Assembly: GCF_032854445.1 (NCBI RefSeq)
Contig: NC_088300.1
Coordinates: 13,301,191 to 13,365,190 of the forward strand
Length of the DNA stretch: 64,000 bases
Reading direction: 5' to 3'
Origin: Liolophura sinensis
Lineage: Eukaryota; Mollusca; Polyplacophora; Chitonida; Chitonidae
Of this stretch, positions 39,471 through 50,030 are shown piece by piece. The translations under genes were made by a program, and so were the position numbers. The notes beneath the pieces were generated by a model that saw only the letters and a list, made by a program, of their open reading frames with translations, had not been told where the DNA came from and did not search any database. Each line of letters begins with the position of its first letter. Positions within the stretch are counted from its first letter, which is position 1.

Positions 39471-40055
39471 CTTACTTTTCCGGAATTCGCCAGCAGAAGC
39501 AGGAGGAGAAGTTACGACTGGTGGCTGGGGTGTTTACAAGAAAGGCCTCGCGTCAGGAGACCAGATTTGTCGTGCCTCAGATATTTATCCATCGACACAG
39601 TTTATGTTATGGTAGTCAACAAGTTGTTCCATATACATTTGAGCTGGAGGATTATAGACGTGGTTCCACCAGCAGTGTCAGCAGCCGAAAGAGCAGTCTG
39701 AGCAGCAGAAAGAGCTCTATGTCTGGCAGAGATTCCATAATTTCGTTTGATGGTCGGTTATTCTGGCCTGACAGCCGCAGGGGATCGTCCAGCTCTCGCA
39801 AAAGCTCGGACGGAAACCTTTCACTACTTCCGGATGATCGACGCGGTTCCGGAAGCAGCCGAAGTAGCCGGAAGAGCTCTGACGGGGGCTTGAGCCTTAT
39901 CAACGACTATGACCGAAGAGGTTCCAACAGCAGTCGGAAAAGTTCCGACGGTGGTCTTATACCGTTTTTCTCTGACTACGACCGACGAGGGTCTAACAGC
40001 AGCAGAAGTAGTCGAAAAAGCTCTGATGCCGGCCATTCCAACTTGTCTTTTGAAG
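39471..40055 (+). CDS. Exon: Ser/Arg tandem-repeat linker with RRGS/RKSS phosphosite-like motifs
   Basis: This exon has 585 nt, acceptor tttttatcattacag, donor gaag|gtatgt, and is phase 1 to phase 1. It joins the helix exon through a split Ser codon. Residues 53-111 are a basic start followed by a mixed segment (QIFIHRHSLCYGSQQVVPY). From 112 to 240 the sequence is low-complexity and disordered, built from about four units of 21-25 residues with the pattern D-x-R-R-G-S-x-S-S-R-K-S-S-D-G-x-L. RRGS occurs five times (114, 154, 175, 200, 223) and RKSS six times (124, 131, 161, 185, 207, 233). RRGS fits the basophilic consensus of PKA and related kinases. Actual phosphorylation is inference. No stop occurs in the exon although its reverse strand is also open, which is the usual shadow of a biased repeat. 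It has no clear counterpart in well-known synaptotagmins. Confidence 0.82.
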
Positions 40056-40097
40056 GTATGTGGTTGGACCGTAGGCTTGTCTCCAGGTGGGACACTG

Positions 40098-40132
<35 letters not shown>
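40098..40132. repeat. (AATC)n microsatellite
   Basis: About eight copies of AATC beginning 42 bases inside the intron after the repeat-linker exon. Confidence 0.95.
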
Positions 40133-43100
40133 TCAATCAGCCAAAGACCAATTGTCACCAAACTATGCATTTGTTTACTGCATGCCTATGGTTTACCAAT
40201 AAAATACAAATATGTTTAAATATGTTTTACCAAGATACAAACATGCGTGAGTAACAACAAACTCTCCACTTTGTTTGAAATAAACTTGCATGCTAGTGAT
40301 TCACACGAAATCAAGTCCATGCCAATCCCCTTCTCTATTCTACAACTTGTACATTTTGTAGGCCTTTGACAGAAAGCATTCGTTTCTGGATACAGAGTAA
40401 TACATTTGATAAAACAGTGTGATACACTTTACCGCATTGTTGTTTAGTGACGTTGAAAAAAATCAATATTTTCTTTGTACATATACGGCTGGTAACGACA
40501 ACAGCATACCACACACCATGTCTACATAGGGAGACAAAAGTGAAAAGCAAGAGAAGCTTCATCATGCTAATGACGGCTATTATTTTGAAAGCCAAGCCAA
40601 TCAAGCTGTATAATGGATTTTTCCAATGTCCACATGGTTAAGCTTTGACCGAGGAGACCAAGTGTTCGAATCATTCTGCAGCTTGTTCGTCTGCGGTTGA
40701 CAAAGTGTGGCGGTTCTTCCCGTAATCAGTTCGGTACGGTTTTCTCTGTAGTTACCATCTGACCACTGTTGATTACAGCTTAAAACATAAAAAATAATGC
40801 CAAAAAATAAAGTAATGCTACTCGTGTCTCCGATGCATTGTACCCACTATGTAGCTGAGCTCGTAAACCACAACGTTATAGTCTATTTTTTTTTTGGAGA
40901 GTCGCCTATATTCAGCGAAATCAGTCATACTCCCTGCCAAAATTGCTTTTAGTTAGTGGGACGTAATAACACAAGTTCTACACATGGGTATGTCGGATGT
41001 TCATATTCTTGCAAAAAAAATGAAATTAGAACAAAAATGTTGAAGTCCTCCCAATATCCAGCAAGCCACTGGTTTTTAAATAATTATGGCGTCACTCGAG
41101 GCAATGGGTTCTTCCCGTCAGGGGGCTTGTGGACTTTAACATTGTGAATTATTAAAAGTGTTCTAACCACATTTTCCACGCAATGATGTGAAGTAATGTG
41201 AACAAACATATCAATGTGTAGAGCTTATGTTGTTACGTGTCGCAATTTTGGTAGCGAGTCTGACTGATTTTTCAAGCAGTCACACTGAGAAAATAAGCGA
41301 CTCTCTGAAAGAAATAGACAATAATACACAAGAACTTCAATACTAAAAGGTAAAACAATTTGTTTATGCCCTCTAGTAAAAGCGATAACTTTGGGTGACA
41401 AAAAGGATACAAGGACAGCTACATTTCAAATCCTGAAGTGTATATTTATTTGTTTTGGTGTTTTTTGGTGATTTTAAAGTAATGTTAAAGGCCTCGAAAC
41501 CTACAACAGCTGGCACGACATTTGTAGTATTATAGAATTTTATCGCGGAAACAGAAGATAATATGAGATCAGATGTAGTGTTTCTGAGATATTAAAATTA
41601 TCGGAAATTATGAATTTTAAAAGCATGGTGTAAAAACGAGATCCTGTAGACAGATAGCTAGGCTAGCTGTACTGCGCATGTCTTGCCAACAATGGACAAC
41701 ATTACTAGTCAATTTAATGTGAGATGAATGTTTATCATACTTAACATTATGTCATACTGTCATACCAATTGAATAGGCGTTTCACAGATCTTTCTAACAT
41801 AAAATATCATTAATTCAGTAATTTGACTTCTTCCTTGCTGTAGTAATTCCACCAGACTTTCAAATGTTATGCCTAAACATTTCAAAGACGTGACGACACC
41901 AGCCGTTTTTAGTATTTCATTGCTACCAATTCTACATGAAATATAATGCACAGCGATACATGTAGATGCTATGAGACTCATACAAGCAGACATGTTCTCT
42001 TTCACGTCAGGGAAGCAGCAGGATAGTACCGGCCTTCATTAGACGCACATGTACATGTACGTATGTATATTTGTTTCTAAATATCTCTCTTACCCCATCA
42101 AGAATGGTAGTTTTGGTTTTATATCTCCTTCCATTTAATGAATACATTTCCTTGGCATTGAATTTAGTAGTATATATTGTAATAATTCGAGCAAACGTTT
42201 CCTTGTGAAATACGTAAGACTGCCTTACGCATCTTCTCACTGAGCTGCCTCAGTTTGACGTTTGCACTTGTTATTTTGTCACTGCCTTATGTCACAGGCA
42301 AATATCACTAATATCCTAAAACTGAAAGTTTTAAAGAAAATAAAGACAATCGTAATGAATTATACAGAGTCGACAAGTAATAGTTATTTTCGCCCTAAAG
42401 TGCAGGATGAGTTACAGGAAGGACCATTTTCGTCCTCATCGCCCTCAAGTTTTTTTGTTTGTTTTTGGTATGAGCTGCGGCCAGAGAATAGCCATTGGCA
42501 GCGTTCCTACAGGACAACTTTTTTCATAGTTAGAAAGCACCGGCAATCATGCTGCTTTCGTTTGAGTTTCTATTTAACGTTAACCGCAATAGCAAGTCAT
42601 TTTCAATTTCACATCAAAGAGAGCGTTGTATTGGTGGCGCCCATGAATCGAGCAGCACTCCAAGACAACCTTTAAATACCGTGCCGTGTTACACACATTT
42701 CACAGGCTGGCCTCAATTCACGGTGTAATTGAACTGACGGTTTACCTCAGCCTTTCCATTCCGTAGCACAAGGTTTTGTTCCCACGCAATCTGCTCTGCC
42801 ACAGTCAGTTGGAAGTTCCGGTGCTATTTTGGTCACAATGTGAATGTTTTCACAGCGAACACCTTTCCCCTTCATCTCCCACTTAACTGTTGCGAACAAT
42901 TTTACCGATAAGTGGAAACGCCTGTTGCTATTTTAGTCAATATGTTCACACGTCCACGTTAAATGGAATAAATTATATCTTTAAAAGCTGAGCCAAAAGT
43001 TAAATTATCTTTGGGACTAACTGTTAGTAATAGGCATATTTTCTTCTATGATTAAATTTTCATAATGATGAGAAAGTGTTCTTAAGAAAAGATAATTTTT

Positions 43101-44438
43101 TAGTTTATTGTTGCCTTGAAAATCGATCCAGTAACCTTTTCCGAGTCGCCGGTTTTCATTTTGACATCAGACAAAGGTATTTGTGTTTCTTTTTTTTTTT
43201 TTGTCGTCACTGGACTGAATTTCAGATCTCATTTGTATGACGCACTGAAGAAAATCAGCCAATAATTTAGGCTGTATCACTTTCACATTTTTGAAATGTA
43301 TTGAGATGAGTTATGGAAGTTGTTTAAGGGTTTAACACCGTTTGTTGTGTAACCCGATAAGGCTGAACTTAGTTTCGTATCGAATAAAATGTCGAGAATG
43401 CGCAGCATTCGAGGGATCTGACGAGGTACGAAGCAAATTGCAGCAATATCAGGTTACACAACAAATACCAAGACGAAGGTGTTCAGGTGTATTGTACCCC
43501 TAAAAACGAAGAAAATTTGGCAAAACCTGTATATTTCATGCTGTTACTGCTTTTCTCCCTCCGCAGAGGTCATGCATTTTAGATCAATCAACGGCAATCT
43601 TAGGCCAAAACAAATACGTCAAAGCTGCGTATGTATGACGTCGTGTCTTCTTGTTGCGCGCCGTAGAAACGTAAAAAAGTTACTGAACATGTATTATGAC
43701 GTCATACCGCTGAGCTCAAATTGGAACGTCTTGAAACAAGACGTTTCTTTTTCAACGGCATAACCTTTGGGTGTAAAACATACCAAATGTGAAAACAAAA
43801 GCGATATCTATAAACTGTGCGAAACAACACTTTTATCACTGAAGGAAGTTCTGATAGTTCACCGTTACATAAATCATAAAAGTAATCTTCCAAGTAAACA
43901 AATTCAAACTCTTTTATATGTCGAAATAAACAGCACGAAATGATATTATTTTGAGCAGGTAAACGTGTTGCGTAACACACTCGATGTTGTTTGAAAGGTC
44001 ATCTCTATTTAATATGTACATTTGCAGACGGCCCGCAACTAACAACAGGGTAGAATTGACGATTTCAAACGATTCTTCCAGATGCGCAATGAAACAAGAA
44101 CTAATTCATTGATTGTTACTAAATTTCTTTGCCTCGTCCTTATGTTACAGTGCACCAAATGCAAAATTTGTTAAATGTTTCCATCGGTTAGTCACTTTCA
44201 TGGATGTGCATTATCAAATACCTGTGTAATAATACAATAGGAGTAAATACAATCATTAAAAATAATAACAGTACACATTCAGCACATACTCTCTTGACTG
44301 TTCAGTTCCTTTTCTGGTTTCTTCTGTAGATGTAAAGTACCAAGCGTCTAGGTTATAAATTCTGCGAATAGAGCATATTCATCACGCCTCCTGATAGCAC
44401 ATTCCTACTTCTCTCTGCCGGAAACATTATACCTGGTA

Positions 44439-44454
44439 CCCCCCCCCCCCCCCC
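44439..44454. repeat. Homopolymer run of 16 C
   Basis: Sixteen consecutive C between ggta and agca. Its length is error-prone in sequencing and assembly. Confidence 0.95.
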
Positions 44455-46680
44455 AGCAAACAGCTGATTGAGTTAGTTGAACGATCACGTGCATATATCG
44501 ACCATTACCTCTGTGCGGTGCATTTTAGTGGAAGCATGAATATAGTCCAGAGAGAGAGAATAATATCATTTGCACTACATAATTATACCAATGATCCGCC
44601 CAGTTGAACCTTGAGCGTACCTGAACCTTGATATCTGTACAAACCAGGGGCTAAAATGTCACTGTAACCCGTGCTTTGTATTTCCATGGTAACGCAATCC
44701 CAGCACAAATGTGGATATAAAACAATGATATGTGTCTTCCATTGAAGGAGATAAGGATTATACAATGACACGGGAAGAACCATTTCTGTTTGTCCACTGA
44801 AGCAATTGGCTAATCTCAATGTGCAATTTATTGGGGGAACCGTGTGTAAGAATGACCACTTTGTGTTGGATGTTCGATCTGGCATCTCTTGTGTATCATT
44901 ATGCACTTGGGCAGCAGAAACAGACAAAGCGAAGCGTGAATGCAATCGTAATAGGGGAAATCCATCAAACAGCAGTCCATTATTTGAGGTCTTCAAATAC
45001 CTTCTCGTCCACTTAACTGACAGACACGTGACTATCTTTTCACATGATAATATCTCATGAGTAGCTAGCGGAAAGGTTTAAAAGTTTCAAATGCAGCCAC
45101 ATTACTTATCGGCTCAAAAAAAAAGAAACAAACAAATTCTGGAATCCAAGAGAAACCTGGCTGACTGATTGGTATTCGAACGTCTGCTGATAACAATGGG
45201 CAGCTACAAAACATGTGCGTGCAAGTAATGCTGCAGACAGCCAATTAGCATTCACTGACGTCGGGCGTATTTATGTTTGTATTCGGAACTTTTTGAACGG
45301 CTTTGCTTCCAGAATTTCCGCTGGAGGGTAGATAACACGAAGTCGAGGTTTTACGAGGTTATAGAATCGTGTCTACTTCAGTTGAACTTTTACAAAGGTG
45401 AATGCAGCAAAGCCTAGCGACCCATGGAAATAGATTGATGTGTCACATACATGTACAAATGTCACCTCATTCAAAGTGTAGGCTCAACACAATGACTTGT
45501 GCAATACGTGCAAAACGCCTAATTCTTTAACTCATTTCATCAGGCAAACTGCAAGTGATCTTGGCAAACATTGCCTTTGATATTGCAGTGAAATTAGATA
45601 TAAAACCAAAACACGGATGACATTCCACGCTGGTCATTCACCTATGAACTTAAACAGCTTAAGACCTTGGCGATTGACTATTGTTTTTTAGTCAATATTT
45701 TTCATCGATAACAGTATGGAGGATTACTGCGACATGCCCTAGATGTGACTAGTCTTTTCCTGTCTGAAGGAAGTCAGCTAAAAGGCACGTAGTCCACTGA
45801 CCATTCCCTAGCAGTTTGCACTTCCGGTGCCTTGTGTGAGTCTAGCGGTTAGTTAATTTCCACATGAATTGAGGACCCATCCGGAAAGACTGTGCGCAGT
45901 ATAAAGCTTTGATGAGAGTAGCCCGTAAACAGGAAAGAATGTTGCATTCTCCATCTTTCTGTATGTTTACATCGTGTATAACCAATACATCGAATTCACG
46001 TTGAAAACGACATTACCAGTCTACACACACTTTTTTCTTATTGTAGACACAAGGTTTGTGTCAGTCACAAGAACATCAACAACAGCAAGGTTTACTACAA
46101 GATTATTTGTTATAAAATTGGCCTGTGCACAGGTTCTAAATGTAAACATTAATGAAAGAGTAACGACACTATTCACAACCATGTCCAACACATTGCTGCA
46201 GCCATTCATTGTTCACACGGATGCAAGCTACATATTAAACTCAGCGACGCCATGTGGGACCTTCATAAAACCAAAAGTACACCGGAGATGTCTTCCACGG
46301 ACAACATCTGAGCGCGGATGTTCGTGACCTGCGGCAGTTATAGAGATGTTTTCATCGCATGTTTCTATTGGGCTTCCTGGTAACATTCTGGTGGAGATGA
46401 CGTACCTGTTATGTGGACGTGTTAAAAGAGGCTTGATCTACAGCACACTTCCTCTATCTGCCTTATTATCTGAATTACACTCATTAAAATAACGAACAGT
46501 GTTCTGCGCACGCCACATTTTAATTTCCCCAAACAGAAGCCAACAAAACATAATCAGTAGAACAGGTTCTAACTATCAATAAGACTAACTGGAGCTGGCT
46601 TTGACGGCTGGCTCTCCATTTCCTTGGTTTGAGACATTCTGTTCTCATGCGAATCTTCGATCACACTATTTTTTCCTGTA

Positions 46681-46890
46681 AACATTTGTAAACCTCTCAA
46701 ATATGTGTGATTTTGAGTAATTCTAGACCAGTGAAGTACATGATCATGCATGATTATATATGATCAGTTAGAATAAACCCCTAACGAGGTAAACTGACGA
46801 GAAGCAAAATTTCACCGATGGCTTGTTGCCCAGATGGACACTGCAACACTGCGGTAGTTTGCATTTACTCTTTGTGGTGTTATCTTTTGT
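46681..46890 (+). repeat. Dispersed repeat family X, copy 5 (internal deletion)
   Basis: Start gagtaattctagaccagtga, then, after a shortened middle, cccctaacgaggtaaactga, cgagaagcaaaatttcaccg and tttactctttgtggtgttat. It keeps both ends but lacks the attctgcttaa middle block. Confidence 0.65.
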
Positions 46891-47485
46891 ACTACGATAT
46901 GCTGTTGGAAAATAACTTATTTAAAAGGGAATACACTTTTTCATAAATCCGAAATGTTATATCTGATTTGTAAATGTTTATATTGTGTAAATATTTTGTA
47001 TATGAAAACACGTTCCACCTCCATCAAATCCCCTGTCTCAAACGCCATTGTCAGAAACGGACCAGAATCCATCTTTCTTCGTCCAGATATATTTCTGGTT
47101 TCACATACGCTTTACCATCCCAACTGAAGTTTGACGAAGGCCTGCATGATTGATTCATTGATTTGTTTATCTTCTGAACGGACTTCTGGTTAGTCGATTG
47201 GCTGGAACATTAGCTGACTGACAAGTTTATGAACAGTTTGTGTTACATGAGTGATTGTTCTCTTCCATATTCTTTAGTACAATTCTCTTTAACAACAGCA
47301 GTATTCATATGTCAATCCCCATTTTCATGCCCTGTCTTTTTATATTGTCACAACATTGGTGACGTGGAGTTACGCCATGGTCATTTTTTAATGAGGATTG
47401 CTAATCTCTTTTATATTACGGAAACCCCATGCGTTTTGCCCTGTGGCCATTTGAAAGGCTTCGCTGATTTGGTCGAACAAGTGTT

Positions 47486-47713
47486 GTTTTAGCTGCAGCT
47501 GGTCAGCCCTGACAAATGGGGTCGCCGGTTCGAATCCAACTCGGGCTTGTTCGGCTGTGGTCTTAGGTCAGAAAATGTGTCAGCTGCATGACAAACGGCA
47601 GTGATTTTCTACAGTCACTCTTATTTCCTCCTCTAATGAACTTGAACGCCGCCGTATAAGTGAAATATTCTTCATTACGGAGTTAAACACCATTCAAGGA
47701 GATAAATAAATCA
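47486..47713 (+). mobile_element. SINE family B (different head, same 3' tail as family A)
   Basis: The tRNA-like head carries a perfect B box ggttcgaatcc at 47527-47537 (gtcgccggttcgaatccaac). The body is unlike family A: gttcggctgtggtcttaggt, gtcagctgcatgacaaacgg, cagtgattttctac. The 3' end is nearly the family A tail: gccgccgtataagtgaaata, then ttcttcattacggagttaaa, caccattcaaggagataaat. Shared tails are expected when SINEs borrow the same LINE machinery. Confidence 0.82.
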
Positions 47714-48099
47714 TTGCACGCAAGGCGTAGTATTTATCAGCTTAACAGCTGAGCAGAGCGACTGATGAGAGATGGAGAGACAAGAATTGACATCACCTAA
47801 TTTGTTTATTACTTTCCACCCTGATAGCACTGTACAGTTAATCAACTAAAGCACCTCTGTGTTTTATCCTTAGGCCAGTTCAGTTAAGCTGGGAACTAAA
47901 CTACTACTTTCCTTTACAACGCTTCTTGTTTGATTTATAGATATCTATAGGCTCATTTACCAGGTCAAAACTGAGGGACAACAAATTAACAGGGTGGCTT
48001 GATAACGTCCGGTAGGCGTGTATACCGAACAGTAGATGCTCTGCTTTCTCCTGCTATAATTGTATCAAGTTGCTGATATTAGTTTCTCTTTCACCACAG

Positions 48100-48306
48100 G
48101 AGAATCCGACTACTCGACAGAGGCTTATGACTTTGATGACGGCTTCCGGTTCTACGGCCGGCGGGTTCGTTTCCGGCGCGACAGTCCCGTGGATTTCATG
48201 GCGGGAGCCGTCTCGGCCGCCATGATGGCTGGCTTTCAAATCCGCCGCAGTAACTCACTGGCCGAAATGAGGAGGTTGAACCTGGTGGCCGCCACGCCAC
48301 AAGACA
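48100..48306 (+). CDS. Exon: acidic/aromatic and Arg-rich linker
   Basis: This exon has 207 nt, acceptor gtttctctttcaccacag, donor gaca|gtaata (weaker than its neighbours), and is phase 1 to phase 1. It joins the repeat exon through a split Gly codon and encodes residues 248-315. The sequence moves from acidic/aromatic (ESDYSTEAYDFDDGFRFYG) to basic (RRVRFRRDSPVDF), then a small-residue hydrophobic patch (FMAGAVSAAMMAG, 279-291) and IRRSNSLAEMRRL. RRDS (272-275) and RRSNS (295-299) extend the basophilic phosphosite theme of the previous exon. GC content is visibly higher than in the flanking introns. I recognise no domain. It can be skipped without changing frame because both ends are phase 1. 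Confidence 0.78.
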
Positions 48307-49978
48307 GTAATATCCTTTCACTTCTTGTTGTTCGTATATAGCTAATTTTAGACATACTGGTGCTAGACTATTGATCAACTCAAATAATCTGTAATTATAT
48401 TTCGTTCCATCGTAAAACGCCAGTAGAGCATTGCTTTAACCCTTAATACAGTACCTATACCTCTATATTTTCATGGTGTGTTGTGGATGTGGTCATGTTT
48501 GTGAGCTTTAACAATACAGCTTATATCATAACCCGAGGCTGTCAACCTTACCCGAGCAAACATGTTAGTAACGATTCCTGCAATGCCGATTGATAACGTG
48601 TTACAACATCAGCATCATTAATTTTGTCCAAACCAACATCTATAGAAGTCGTGGTCAATCATGCCAACCCCTGTCCATAACTGCCTCCATTTTCCCAATC
48701 TCACAAGAGCAAATATAATCTCACCGCGCAGGTGCTTTCATCTAAGTAATTTATTATTTCTTGGTGATTTAATTTCATTTATTACTTCACTGTTCCAAGT
48801 GTTTTTTCCTCTGTTTGTTTTCGTCTGTTTTCCTCTGTTTAAGCCTTTACATTAGGTGTGGTCTGACTTTTGCCAGGATCTAGCGAAGTTTCGCTCTGTT
48901 CTTTATACAAAGAAGTCCAGCAGTTGTGGGATGCCTTTTTATAAGAGCGATTTACGCATATACCTGTTTGGTGAAAGATGAGCTGCAGCATAAACCAAAC
49001 GGCCAGCTCCAAAACTCGCAGTTGGTTATTGCGTTGAAACATTGGGTCATTCATGCATGTATTGCTTAACGAGCGCTCACACGGTGTGATTTGTCGTATG
49101 TGACTTTTCCAATCAAAGCAGAACAAACTTCATTTTCATACGCTTTGTACATTTCAACAAAAATCGAGTGAAAATTCACATGTTCACCATGCCATCATGT
49201 GCACCGGTATGGTATAAGTTGAGCCGTTTGTTCTGTTTGTACGGTAAAAAAAAATGTTTGTCCAACTCTTTATGTTAGTACTTCAGTGTTTATTCCACCT
49301 TTTGTGTATCAGTATTTAAGCAGTTTATTCACCTGTGGCCAAGGAGATTAGCACGTAGAGTGTACGTAATGAGCGTGTACACCTGGCATTGAACAATGAT
49401 TTCACGTGAACTGTTCGTCTCGCGAAATATCCGAAGTACCAGGACTCTCCATGCCAGATAATTTGGTAGCCAAGGCTCTTTGAGCTGGGGGCTGCGCGTG
49501 GAAACTTTAAGACACTAATTATAAGTCCATCTATTTGACAAGAAGATTCCTGTGCCCTGGAGATAATCTTCGTCTGAAAGAGACTGGGGAAAGCCAAATT
49601 TCTGAGCGTGCTTTGATCAGTCATAAATTAGAACAAGACACCATGGTGTAGTGCTCACAGCTGACAGTAGTAATTTCAACCCTTACATCGTTGACGATTA
49701 ACATGCAGCTAAAGAAAACGAGCTCCTGTCCATGTGACAGATTTCATAGCAGAATTGTCTATTGTCCACAACAGCCATTAACGGGGCCGTATATAAAGCC
49801 ATCGGGATCCAGGATCATGTCCACACACGTCTAAACGGACCTGGCCAATAACTTGAGCTGGCTTATTATTGATCCAGTGGGGACGGAAGACAAGATTGGA
49901 CTACGTTCTCGTGCTTGCCAGCCGCGCAAAACATCCTTCCGCCTCCCGGCTAGATATTCTTACCACCACTTTCGTTGA

Positions 49979-49979
49979 C

Positions 49980-50010
<31 letters not shown>

Positions 50011-50030
50011 GGGGGTGGGAGGGGGGATGG
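49979..50030. repeat. (GA)n tract followed by G-rich run
   Basis: gagagagagagagagagaga passes into gtgggggtgggaggggggat. The G-runs could support a G-quadruplex on the + strand, though spacing is uneven. Confidence 0.9.

Larger units (their letters stand above)
40056..48099 (+). other. Intron of about 8.0 kb
   Basis: From gtatgt at 40056 to cacag at 48099. It contains an (AATC)n tract just inside the donor, a 16-base C run, one dispersed-repeat copy and one family B SINE. Open frames such as 42262-42675 (+), 44583-44996 (-) and 45974-46327 (+) show no domain or splice support. Confidence 0.75.

Noticed and set aside
39652-39903. Minus-strand frame, Leu/Arg-rich, opposite the repeat-linker exon
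   Set aside because: It is the reverse complement of the Ser/Arg repeat codons; the + strand has matching splice sites and phase.
44583-44996. 137-codon minus-strand frame
   Set aside because: Long but without recognisable motifs, splice-site pairing or repeats; consistent with a chance open frame.
45974-46327. 117-codon + frame containing QPFIVHTDAS, resembling the retrotransposon RNase H motif
   Set aside because: Only about ten residues match; the expected following residues and neighbouring reverse-transcriptase sequence are absent.
47513-47540. True tRNA gene at the perfect B box ggttcgaatcc
   Set aside because: The A box and acceptor-stem pairing are missing, and the SINE body and tail follow directly.
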